Shown here piece after piece: positions 55,896-64,000 of a stretch of 64,000 nt of DNA (positions within the stretch are counted from its first letter, which is position 1; every line of letters begins with the position of its first letter). The notes under the pieces are model-generated. The model did not search any database, was not told the DNA's origin, and saw only the letters and a program-made list of their open reading frames with translations. Source of the stretch: Pseudomonas sp. PIC25 (GTDB lineage: Bacteria; Pseudomonadota; Gammaproteobacteria; Pseudomonadales; Pseudomonadaceae); the NCBI RefSeq assembly GCF_002286785.1, contig NZ_MUJY01000099.1, positions 1-64,000 of the forward strand, in the 5' to 3' direction. The position numbers and the translations under genes are program-made.

Positions 55896-56495
55896 ATGCT
55901 TTCCGAGTTGTTCAGCCTTTACCTGAGACTACTGGTGCTCTACAGCCCGTTCTTCGTGCTGTCCTGCTTCATCGGCCTCAGCCGCGGCTACACGGTGAAG
56001 GAGCGCAAGCGACTGGCCTGGAAGGTCGCCCTCGGCGTACTGGTCGCCAGCGTCCTGCTCTACCTGTTCGGCCGGCACATCTTCGTGCTGTTCGGTATCA
56101 CCATCGACGCCTTCCGCATCGGCGCCGGCAGCGTGCTGTTCATTTCCGCGCTGGGCATGGCCCAGGGTAAGTCCGCCGTGCAGAGCGACAACGTCCAGCA
56201 GGACGTTACCATCGTGCCGCTGACTATCCCTCTCACCGTCGGCCCCGGCACCATCGGTGCGCTGCTGGTGATGGGCGCCAGCCAGCCGCACTGGGACGAC
56301 AAGCTGCTCGCCGTGCTGGCGATCCTCCTGGCCAGCGTCACCGTCGGACTGGTGCTGTACCTGTCAAACCGCTTCGAACGCCTGCTCGGCGACCAGGGCC
56401 TGCAGATCGTCAGCCGCCTGATGGGCCTGTTCGTCTGCGCCCTCGCCGCACAGATCATCTTCACCGGGGTGAAGAACTACCTCGCCACGCCCTGA
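55896..56495 (+). CDS. MarC family integral membrane protein
   Basis: A 199-residue protein with six hydrophobic helices, of the MarC/UPF0056 family (NAAT superfamily by fold). The recognisable core is PLTIPLTVGPGTIGALLV near residue 110, after FRIGAGSVLFISALGMAQG. No transport substrate is established for the family. It follows retS by 21 bases and precedes the urea transporter genes, as in P. aeruginosa. Confidence 0.9.
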   Translation: MLSELFSLYLRLLVLYSPFFVLSCFIGLSRGYTVKERKRLAWKVALGVLVASVLLYLFGRHIFVLFGITIDAFRIGAGSVLFISALGMAQGKSAVQSDNVQQDVTIVPLTIPLTVGPGTIGALLVMGASQPHWDDKLLAVLAILLASVTVGLVLYLSNRFERLLGDQGLQIVSRLMGLFVCALAAQIIFTGVKNYLATP

Positions 56496-56535
56496 TCCTC
56501 CCGTTTCCGCGATCGCCATCCGCCAGCACGGCCAC

Positions 56536-56602
56536 GCCCCAAACGAGGGCAAACCGCTGGCGGCAACCGGACGCACGCCCCCGCTTCGCACCAAACGAGT
56601 GC
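56536..56602 (+). promoter_or_regulatory. Two NtrC-like enhancer sites upstream of urtA
   Basis: GCCCCAAACGAGGGC (56536-56550) and GCACCAAACGAGTGC (56588-56602) are near-identical imperfect palindromes 52 bases apart, about five helical turns. The second fits the NtrC pattern GCAC-N7-GTGC, extended as TCGCAC-N7-GTGCGA. They lie about 70-135 bases upstream of the sigma-54 promoter, the normal enhancer position. Confidence 0.55.
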
Positions 56603-56668
56603 GATGCATTTCGCAGACGCTCCCTGCACTTCTTCGCAAATCCCTTGAACTCGGGCGTTTGCATCGCT

Positions 56669-56684
56669 TGGCACGGATGCTGCC
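56669..56684 (+). promoter_or_regulatory. Sigma-54 promoter of the urt operon
   Basis: TGGCACGGATGCTGCC has the -24 element TGGCAC and the -12 element CTGC with the required five-base spacing (consensus TGGCAC-N5-TTGC). The predicted start is near 56695, about 50 bases before urtA. It indicates RpoN-dependent, nitrogen-controlled expression. Confidence 0.72.
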
Positions 56685-56745
56685 ATTGGCTCTGTGACCC
56701 GCAGGGTCTCACCCTAAAAGATGCGCATGGATTGGAGCCCGCCAC

Positions 56746-58014
56746 ATGAAACGCCGTCCCCTTCTGAAATCCACCCTGGCCGTCAGCGCTCTGCTGCTCA
56801 GCGGCCTGTTCCCGTACAGCATCCAGGCTGCCGAGACCATCAAGGTCGGCATCCTGCACTCGCTGTCGGGCACCATGGCCATCTCCGAGACCTCGCTCAA
56901 GGACATGGCGCTGATGACCATTGACGAGATCAACGCGAAGGGCGGCGTGCTCGGCAAGCAACTCGAACCGGTGGTGGTCGACCCGGCCTCCAACTGGCCG
57001 CTGTTCGCCGAAAAGGCGCGCCAGTTGCTGACCCAGGACAAGGTGGCAGTGACCTTCGGCTGCTGGACCTCGGTATCGCGCAAGTCCGTGCTGCCGGTCT
57101 ACGAAGAACTCAACGGGCTGCTGTTCTACCCGGTGCAGTACGAAGGCGAAGAACTCTCACCGAACGTCTTCTATACCGGCGCGGCACCGAACCAGCAGGC
57201 CATCCCGGCCGTCGAGTACCTGATGAGCGAAGACGGCGGCGGCGCCAAGCGTTTCTTCCTGCTCGGCACCGACTACGTCTACCCGCGCACCACCAACAAA
57301 ATCCTGCGCGCCTTCCTGATCTCCAAGGGCGTGGCGGAGAAGGACATCGAAGAGGTCTACACCCCTTTCGGCCACAGCGACTACCAGACCATCGTCGCCA
57401 ACATCAAGAAATTCTCCGCCGGCGGCAAGACCGCGGTGATCTCCACCGTCAACGGCGACTCCAACGTGCCCTTCTACAAGGAGCTGGCCAACCAGGGCCT
57501 GGAAGCCACCGACGTGCCGGTAGTGGCCTTCTCCGTGGGCGAAGAGGAACTGCGCGGCATCGACACCAAGCCGCTGGTCGGCCACCTGGCTGCCTGGAAC
57601 TACTTCCAGTCGGTGGAAAACCCGGTCAACACCGCATTCGTCGACAAGTGGAAGGCCTACGCCAAGGCCAAGGGCCTGCCGGGCGCCGACAAGGCGGTGA
57701 CCAACGACCCGATGGAAGCCACCTACGTGGGCATCCATATGTGGGCCCAGGCCGTCGAGAAAGCCGGCAGCACGGATGTCGACAAGGTCCGCGAGGCGCT
57801 CGCCGGCCAGACCTTCGCCGCACCGTCCGGCTACACCCTGACCATGGACAAGACCAACCACCACCTGCACAAGCCGGTGATGATCGGCGAGATCCAGGAG
57901 GACGGACAGTTCTCCGTGGTCTGGGAAACCTCCAGCCCGATCCGCGCCCAGCCGTGGAGCCCGTTCATCCCGGGCAACGACAAGAAGCCGGACTACGCGG
58001 TGAAGTCGAACTGA
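56746..58014 (+). CDS. urtA: Urea ABC transporter substrate-binding protein
   Basis: A 422-residue periplasmic binding protein of the UrtA/FmdD type. The signal peptide MKRRPLLKSTLAVSALLLSG (cut after IQA) has an RRxLLK pattern that could use Tat, although Sec is also possible. The mature part starts AETIKVGILHSLSGTMAISE and has FGCWTSVSRKSVLPV and YPVQYEGEE, the conserved ligand-binding segments of urea and short-amide binders. Gene order urtABCDE followed by ure genes makes urea the clear substrate. Predicted sigma-54/NtrC control upstream. Confidence 0.95.
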   Translation: MKRRPLLKSTLAVSALLLSGLFPYSIQAAETIKVGILHSLSGTMAISETSLKDMALMTIDEINAKGGVLGKQLEPVVVDPASNWPLFAEKARQLLTQDKVAVTFGCWTSVSRKSVLPVYEELNGLLFYPVQYEGEELSPNVFYTGAAPNQQAIPAVEYLMSEDGGGAKRFFLLGTDYVYPRTTNKILRAFLISKGVAEKDIEEVYTPFGHSDYQTIVANIKKFSAGGKTAVISTVNGDSNVPFYKELANQGLEATDVPVVAFSVGEEELRGIDTKPLVGHLAAWNYFQSVENPVNTAFVDKWKAYAKAKGLPGADKAVTNDPMEATYVGIHMWAQAVEKAGSTDVDKVREALAGQTFAAPSGYTLTMDKTNHHLHKPVMIGEIQEDGQFSVVWETSSPIRAQPWSPFIPGNDKKPDYAVKSN

Positions 58015-58073
58015 GCGGGAAAGTCCCTTTCCCGCCCTCTCTCCAGCGATGAAGGGCTTGCCCAGCTTGCCTA

Positions 58074-58112
58074 CCCTCTCCCGCTTGCGGGAGAGGGGTC
58101 GGGGGAGAGGGT
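58074..58112. repeat. Hairpin repeat between urtA and urtB
   Basis: CCCTCTCCCGC - TT - GCGGGAGAGGG (58074-58097) is a perfect eleven-base stem, followed by another GGGGGAGAGGG unit. It is the same family as the fdoH-fdoI hairpin. It sits 60 bases after urtA and could protect the urtA message or reduce read-through into urtB. Confidence 0.75.
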
Positions 58113-58163
58113 GTCCCTAGCCCGGACGCATCCAGGCTACGGCTCCATTCGAAGGACCTTGCA

Positions 58164-59735
58164 ATGCCCACAGCCGTTATCCGAATCCTGCTGTCACTGA
58201 CCTTGTTGCTGCCGCTGACCAGCCATGCCGGCGATGCCGCCGATTTCGCCCGGGCCAACCCGGCCAAGCAGGCCAAGCTGCTGGAAAGCTGGGGCGCCGA
58301 ACCCGATCCCGCCCGCCTGCCGCTGCTCGAAGCCTTGCAACAAGGGCGCATCGCCCTGGACGGCGAGAAGAATCTCTTCGTCGACGAGTCCGGCACGCTG
58401 AAACCGCTCGAAGGCAGCGCCGAACCCGTGGGGACGACACGCAAACTGCGCCTGAACAACCGCTTGCGCGGCCTGCTCAACGGCGCCCTGGCCAGTCACG
58501 CGCTGCTGGCCGACGATGCCGCCGCCCGCCTGGCTGCCGCCCTGCAACTGCAGAAGAGTGCCCGCCCCGCGCAATTGCCCCTGCTCAACCAGCGCATGGT
58601 CGCCGAGCAGGACGACGCCGTGAAGAACGCTCTCGCCCTCGCCCTGGCCAACCTGCAACTGACCGACCCGGACCCGGCGATCCGCCTGGCCGCCGTGCGT
58701 CTGCTCGGCGAAACTGGCGACCCGCTGGCACGCACCCGCCTGGAGGGCCTGCTCGAACCCGGCGCCGAACAGGACGCCGCGGTGCGCACCGCGGCCGAGA
58801 CCAGCCTGGCACAGATCAAGCGCCGGCTGCTGGTCGGCGAGCTGCTCGGCCAGGCCTTCAGCGGCCTGTCCCTGGGCAGCATCCTGCTGCTCGCCGCCCT
58901 CGGCCTGGCCATCACCTTCGGCCTGCTCGGGGTGATCAACATGGCCCACGGCGAAATGCTCATGCTCGGCGCCTACACCACCTACATGGTGCAGCTGCTG
59001 TTCCAGCGCGCCGCCCCCGAATACCTGGCGATCTACCCGTTGGCTGCCCTACCGGTGGCCTTCTTCGTCACCGCCGCCATCGGCATGGCGCTGGAACGCA
59101 CCGTGATCCGCTTTCTCTATGGCCGTCCGCTGGAAACCTTGCTGGCAACCTGGGGCATCAGCCTGATCCTCATCCAACTGGTGCGCGTGGCGTTCGGCGC
59201 GCAGAACGTCGAGGTCGCCAACCCGGCTTGGCTATCCGGCGGCATCCAGGTGCTGCCCAACCTGGTGCTGCCCTACAACCGCCTGATCATCATCGGCTTC
59301 GCCCTGTTCGTGGTGGCGCTGACCTGGCTGCTGCTGAACAAGACCCGCCTCGGCCTCAACGTCCGCGCCGTCACCCAGAACCGCAACATGGCCGCCTGCT
59401 GCGGCGTGCCCACCGGCCGCGTGGACATGCTCGCCTTCGGCCTCGGCTCCGGCATCGCCGGTCTCGGCGGCGTGGCCCTGAGCCAGATCGGCAACGTCGG
59501 CCCCGACCTTGGCCAAAGCTACATCATCGACTCCTTCCTGGTAGTGGTGCTCGGCGGCGTTGGCCAGCTCGCCGGCAGCGTGCTGGCGGCCTTCGGCCTG
59601 GGCATCGCCAACAAGATCCTCGAACCGCAGATCGGCGCCGTACTGGGCAAGATTCTGATCCTGGCGCTGATCATCCTGTTCATCCAGAAGCGCCCGCAGG
59701 GGCTGTTCGCACTGAAAGGACGGGTGATCGACTGA
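58164..59735 (+). CDS. urtB: Urea ABC transporter permease UrtB with N-terminal extension
   Basis: A 523-residue inner-membrane permease. The C-terminal 300 residues are a LivH-type permease (SLGSILLLAALGLAITFGLL, NMAHGEMLMLGAYT, and later GSGIAGLGGVALSQIGNVGP). The first 225 residues are an exported extension: signal peptide LLSLTLLLPLTSHAGDAADF, then HEAT-repeat-like helices (for example NALALALANLQLTDPDPAIR and LAAVRLLGETGDP). Extended UrtB proteins are common in Pseudomonas; the role of the periplasmic part is unknown. It pairs with UrtC. Confidence 0.94.
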   Translation: MPTAVIRILLSLTLLLPLTSHAGDAADFARANPAKQAKLLESWGAEPDPARLPLLEALQQGRIALDGEKNLFVDESGTLKPLEGSAEPVGTTRKLRLNNRLRGLLNGALASHALLADDAAARLAAALQLQKSARPAQLPLLNQRMVAEQDDAVKNALALALANLQLTDPDPAIRLAAVRLLGETGDPLARTRLEGLLEPGAEQDAAVRTAAETSLAQIKRRLLVGELLGQAFSGLSLGSILLLAALGLAITFGLLGVINMAHGEMLMLGAYTTYMVQLLFQRAAPEYLAIYPLAALPVAFFVTAAIGMALERTVIRFLYGRPLETLLATWGISLILIQLVRVAFGAQNVEVANPAWLSGGIQVLPNLVLPYNRLIIIGFALFVVALTWLLLNKTRLGLNVRAVTQNRNMAACCGVPTGRVDMLAFGLGSGIAGLGGVALSQIGNVGPDLGQSYIIDSFLVVVLGGVGQLAGSVLAAFGLGIANKILEPQIGAVLGKILILALIILFIQKRPQGLFALKGRVID

Positions 59736-59768
59736 TGAAAATGCCAATCCGCCATCCAGCCGCTTTTC

Positions 59769-59828
59769 GTAGGAGTGAACTTGCTCGCGAAACGATGCCC
59801 GGTCATTCGCGAGCAAGCTCGCTCCTAC
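59769..59828. repeat. REP element between urtB and urtC
   Basis: GTAGGAGTGAACTTGCTCGC (from 59769) faces GCGAGCAAGCTCGCTCCTAC (to 59828). It is a full REP palindrome inside the 127-base urtB-urtC gap, an operon-internal location. Confidence 0.85.
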
Positions 59829-59862
59829 AGGTGCCCCTCGTCGAATTGGAAGGGAATCGCCG

Positions 59863-60935
59863 ATGAACCAGCCCCTCACTCTCACGGCCGCGCAGAAAGC
59901 CGGTCCGGCCGTCACCATGCTGGTGTTCGGCGCGGTACTGGCGTTGCTCGTCGCCCTGCCCCTGCTGCACCTGTTGCCGGAGGACAGCGCCCTGCACGTC
60001 TCCGCCTACACCCTGACGCTGGTGGGCAAGATTCTCTGCTACGCCATCGTTGCCCTGGCGCTGGACCTGGTCTGGGGCTACGCCGGCCTGCTGTCCCTCG
60101 GCCACGGGCTGTTCTTCGCCCTCGGCGGCTACGCCATGGGCATGTACCTGATGCGCCAGAGCGCGGGGGACGGCCTGCCGGCCTTCATGAGCTTCCTCGC
60201 CTGGACCGAACTGCCCTGGTACTGGTACGGCACCAGTAGCTTCCTCTGGTGCCTGGCCCTGGTGGTGCTGGTACCCGGCCTGCTGGCACTGGTGTTCGGT
60301 TTCTTCGCCTTCCGTTCGCGGATCAAGGGCGTGTACTTCTCGATCATGACCCAGGCGCTGACCTTCGCCGGCATGCTGCTGTTCTTCCGCAACGAAACCG
60401 GCTTCGGCGGCAATAACGGCTTCACCGGGTTCAGCCGCATCCTCGGCTTCTCGATCACCGCGCCGGGCACCCGCGCCGTGCTCTTCCTTGCCACCGTGGC
60501 GCTGCTCGTTGGCAGCCTCTACCTCGGCTGGCGGCTGGCGCAAAGCAAGTTCGGCCGGGTACTCACCGCCGTGCGCGACGCCGAGAACCGCCTGATGTTC
60601 TGCGGCTACGACCCGCGTGGCTACAAGCTGTTCGTCTGGACCCTGAGCGCCGTGCTCTGCGGCCTTGCCGGTGCTCTCTACGTACCGCAGGTGGGCATCA
60701 TCAACCCCAGCGAAATGGCGCCGACGCAATCCATCGAGGCCGCCGTCTGGGTCGCGCTCGGTGGACGCGGCACCCTGGTCGGCCCGCTGCTCGGCGCCGG
60801 AATCGTCAACGGCATGAAGAGCTGGTTCACCGTGGCCTTCCCGGAATACTGGCTGTTCTTCCTCGGCGCGCTATTCATCGTCGTCACCCTGTTCCTGCCC
60901 AAGGGCGTGTTCGGCCTGTTGAAGAAGGGGCAACC

Positions 60936-60939
<4 letters not shown>
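59863..60939 (+). CDS. urtC: Urea ABC transporter permease UrtC
   Basis: A 358-residue LivM-type permease with about ten hydrophobic helices. The family core is YAIVALALDLVWGYAGLLSL followed by GHGLFFALGGYAMGMYL near residue 70-95, and the C-terminal VWVALGGRGTLVGPLLGAGI. It forms the channel with UrtB. It overlaps urtD by four bases (ATGA). Confidence 0.95.
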
Positions 60940-61784
<845 letters not shown>

Positions 61785-61799
61785 AGGCAGCGGCAAGTT

Positions 61800-61835
61800 T
61801 TAAGCCGCAAGCTGCAAGCTGCAAGCTGCAAGCAA
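61800..61835. repeat. CAAGCTG tandem units after urtD (left arm of a tail repeat)
   Basis: GCAAGCTGCAAGCTGCAAGC contains several tandem copies of AAGCTGC. A complementary arm (GGAAGCTTGAAGCTC, about 62104-62118) lies on the far side of the 123-base tandem repeat. Elsewhere in the window the two arms are only about 15-50 bases apart. Confidence 0.65.
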
Positions 61836-61848
61836 AGCGGTGTTTTCT

Positions 61849-62077
61849 GATCGTTCCCACGCTCCGCGTGGGAATGTAGTTCGCGACGCTCTGCGTCGCT
61901 GGGGACGCAGAGCGTCCCGGTATGGGTTCCCACGCAGAGCATGGGAACCATCAAGCAGGGGAACCACACGGGATCGTTCCCACGCTCCGCGTGGGAATGC
62001 AGTTCGCGACGCTCTGCGTCGCTGGGGACGCGGAGCGTCCCGGTATGGGTTCCCACGCGGAGCATGGGAACCATCAA
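61849..62077. repeat. Two tandem palindromic repeat units between urtD and urtE
   Basis: Units of 106 bases at 61849-61954 and 61972-62077, with a 123-base period and only about three differences. Each unit contains GTTCCCACGCTCCGCGTGGGAA, GACGCTCTGCGTC and GGGACGC(A/G)GAGCGTCCC hairpins and a final GGTTCCCACGC...GGGAACC. Similar palindromes are scattered in Pseudomonas genomes. Together with the flanking tail-repeat arms they fill the only long gap in the urt operon; no gene is seen in 61785-62135. Confidence 0.85.
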
Positions 62078-62135
62078 AAGAGGCTCCGGCTTTTCTTGGA
62101 GCTGGAAGCTTGAAGCTCAAAAAGCGGGAGTCCAT

Positions 62136-62834
62136 ATGTTGCAGGTCAGTCGGTTGCATCAGTACTACGGCGGCAGCCATATCCTCCGCGGGCTGTCGTT
62201 CGAAGCCAGGGTCGGCGAGGTCACCTGCCTGCTCGGCCGCAACGGCGTGGGCAAGACCACCCTGTTGCGCTGCCTGATGGGGCTGGTGCCGGCGAAGGAA
62301 GGCCAGGTGAACTGGGAGGGCCGTGCGATCACCGCACTCAAGCCGCACCAGCGCGTGCAGGCCGGGATCGCCTACGTGCCCCAAGGGCGCGAGATATTCC
62401 CCCGACTGACGGTGGAGGAAAACCTGCTGATGGGCCTGTCGCGTTTCAGCGCCAGGGAAGCCAAGGCGGTGCCGGACTTTATCTATGAGCTGTTCCCCGT
62501 TCTGCGGGAAATGAAGCAGCGCCGTGGCGGCGACCTTTCCGGCGGTCAGCAGCAGCAACTGGCCATCGGCCGCGCCCTGGCCAGCCGGCCACGGCTGCTG
62601 ATCCTCGACGAACCCACCGAAGGCATCCAGCCATCGGTGATCAAGGAAATCGGCGCAGTGATCAAGAAACTCGCCGCGCGGGGCGACATGGCCATCCTGC
62701 TGGTCGAACAGTTCTACGACTTCGCCGCCGAGCTGGCCGACCAGTACCTGGTCATGTCCCGTGGCGAGATTGTCCAGCAGGGTCGGGGAGACAGCATGGA
62801 GGCCGACGGCGTGCGCGGGTTGGTTGCGATATGA
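62136..62834 (+). CDS. urtE: Urea ABC transporter ATPase UrtE
   Basis: A 232-residue LivF-type ATPase. Walker A is [18 protein letters not shown], the signature is [15 protein letters not shown], and Walker B is [19 protein letters not shown] lies five bases before the ATG at 62136; the frame is open 65 codons upstream, but that part is the repeat region. Its stop overlaps the ureD start (ATGA), tying transport and urease assembly into one unit. Confidence 0.95.
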   Translation: MLQVSRLHQYYGGSHILRGLSFEARVGEVTCLLGRNGVGKTTLLRCLMGLVPAKEGQVNWEGRAITALKPHQRVQAGIAYVPQGREIFPRLTVEENLLMGLSRFSAREAKAVPDFIYELFPVLREMKQRRGGDLSGGQQQQLAIGRALASRPRLLILDEPTEGIQPSVIKEIGAVIKKLAARGDMAILLVEQFYDFAAELADQYLVMSRGEIVQQGRGDSMEADGVRGLVAI

Positions 62835-63703
62835 CAGCAGCGGCACGCTACAAGCGGCAAGCAGTCAGAGAAGAGCAGGAGACGCCGGCGTTCACCCCGT
62901 CCTGGCATGCCGAGCTGGAGCTGGCCTATGCCCGTATCGGCGAATGCACCCGGCCGGTATTGCGTCGTCATCAAGGCCCCTTGCGCGTGCAGAAGCACCT
63001 GTATGCGGAAGGCCCTGAAGTCTGCCAGCACATCGTCGTGCATCCGCCCGGTGGCATTGCCGGTGGAGACCAACTGTCGATTTCCGCCCATGTCGGCGAG
63101 GGCGCCTGGGCCCAGCTCACCAGCCCCGGCGCGGCCAAGTGGTACCGCGCCGCCGGTCCGGCCCGGCAGACTCTCGATCTGCAGATCGCGGCCGGCGCCA
63201 CCCTGGAATGGCTGCCGCAGGAAACCATCGTCTATTCCGGCGCCCAATCCGGGCTGGAGAGCCGCATCGAACTGAGCGGCGATGCCCGCCTGTTCTATTG
63301 GGACATCGTCGCCCTGGGCCGTCCGGCCAGCGGCGAACGCTTCGATGCCGGACATTTCCAGGCGCGCCTGGACATTCGCCGCGACGGCCAGCCGCTCTGG
63401 CACGAGCGCCAACGCGTGCTCGGTGGCGACGGGCTGCTCGACTCCCCCATCGGCCTGGCGGGGCAGCCGGTCTTCGCTACGCTGATCGCCAGCGGCGAAA
63501 TCGACGCCGAGCGGCTGGACGCCTGCCGCGCGTTGCCCAGTGCAGTACGCGGCGACCTGACCCAATTGCCCGGACTGCTGGTCGCCCGCTGCCTGGCCGC
63601 CGAGGCACTGCACGCCCGCGCCTGGCTGATCGCCCTCTGGCGCCTGCTGCGCCCCGCGCTGCTGGGTCGTGAGGCCGTCGCGCCACGCATATGGAATACA
63701 TGA
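62831..63703 (+). CDS. ureD: Urease accessory protein UreD
   Basis: A 290-residue chaperone that, with UreF and UreG, inserts nickel into urease. The family core is visible: [38 protein letters not shown] and [14 protein letters not shown]. It begins inside the last codons of urtE. The next gene, ureA, starts 103 bases later. Confidence 0.95.
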   Translation: MTAAARYKRQAVREEQETPAFTPSWHAELELAYARIGECTRPVLRRHQGPLRVQKHLYAEGPEVCQHIVVHPPGGIAGGDQLSISAHVGEGAWAQLTSPGAAKWYRAAGPARQTLDLQIAAGATLEWLPQETIVYSGAQSGLESRIELSGDARLFYWDIVALGRPASGERFDAGHFQARLDIRRDGQPLWHERQRVLGGDGLLDSPIGLAGQPVFATLIASGEIDAERLDACRALPSAVRGDLTQLPGLLVARCLAAEALHARAWLIALWRLLRPALLGREAVAPRIWNT

Positions 63704-63806
63704 ACGAACCGACATCCGCCGGCTGGAAAACCGCGTAGCGTTTTCGCCGATGCAACCGATAGCGGGACAAGGCCGAGCCCTTGCCCTTCACGATTGGAGT
63801 AACGAG

Positions 63807-64000
63807 ATGGACCTGAGCCCTCGCGAAAAAGACAAGCTGCTGATCTTCACCGCCGGCCTGGTGGCCGAGCGCCGTCTCGCCCGTGGCCTCAAGCTCAATT
63901 ACCCGGAGGCCATGGCCTATATTTCCGCCGCCCTGCTGGAAGGCGCCCGCGACGGCCAGACCGTCGCCGAGCTGATGCACTATGGCACCACCCTGCTCAG
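63807..64000 (+). CDS. ureA: Urease gamma subunit, N-terminal part (cut by window edge)
   Basis: The first 64 codons of UreA, starting [20 protein letters not shown] and continuing [20 protein letters not shown], the well-conserved N-terminus of the 100-residue gamma subunit. GGAG precedes the ATG by nine bases. The rest of urease (ureB, ureC and accessory genes) should lie to the right. Confidence 0.96.
   Translation, partial: MDLSPREKDKLLIFTAGLVAERRLARGLKLNYPEAMAYISAALLEGARDGQTVAELMHYGTTLL

Overview
The window is chromosomal DNA of a GC-rich gammaproteobacterium, almost certainly a Pseudomonas from the P. aeruginosa / P. resinovorans / P. otitidis side of the genus. The evidence is the gene order (selenocysteine-formate dehydrogenase block; speA-sui1-nudix-DUF2333-gcbA-ctpL-dsbD-aroQ-accBC-prmA-DUF3426-dusB-fis-purH-purD-retS-marC-urt-ure), which I recognise from P. 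aeruginosa, together with Pseudomonas-type REP sequences.

Layout. 1-1.1 kb is an accessory scar: the end of an IS30-type element, a decayed partial copy of the selC/selB junction, an intact ParD-like antitoxin and a broken ParE-like toxin. 1.1-10.4 kb (minus strand) is a complete selenoprotein module: fdoG (in-frame UGA plus SECIS hairpin), fdoH, fdoI, fdhE, selA, selB and selC (tRNA-Sec). 10.5-15.7 kb holds a truncated DMT transporter, an SdiA-regulated-type protein, a SulP transporter, a tandem universal stress protein and a diguanylate cyclase. 15.9-27.5 kb (mostly minus) holds a chemoreceptor, a periplasmic binding protein, PBP1C and a large alpha-2-macroglobulin lipoprotein; two small plus-strand genes sit between the last two. 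27.7-32.3 kb holds a MATE exporter, a DUF2214 protein, arginine decarboxylase and YciH/Sui1. 32.6-35.6 kb is a tandem pair of secreted lyases resembling fungal pectin lyases; they appear to be inserted into an otherwise conserved gene order. 35.9-56.5 kb is conserved core: nudix and DUF2333, the c-di-GMP enzyme GcbA, the chemoreceptor CtpL with a Pho-box-like site, DsbD, AroQ, AccBC, PrmA, DUF3426, DusB-Fis, PurH, PurD, the hybrid kinase RetS and MarC. 56.7 kb to the end is a urea module: urtABCDE followed by ureD and the start of ureA, preceded by a good sigma-54 promoter and two NtrC-like sites.

How the parts work together. The sel genes make the tRNA and the translation machinery needed to decode the UGA in the formate dehydrogenase beside them. 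The urt genes import urea, which the urease that starts at the right edge would hydrolyse. GcbA, RetS and the 14.5 kb cyclase belong to surface-attachment signalling. I found no CRISPR array and no prophage. No wholly undescribed system stands out. The least explained items are the selC duplication scar, the paired lyases with a shared upstream motif, the exported four-cysteine protein between the PBP1C and macroglobulin genes, and several operon-internal or promoter-proximal repeats.
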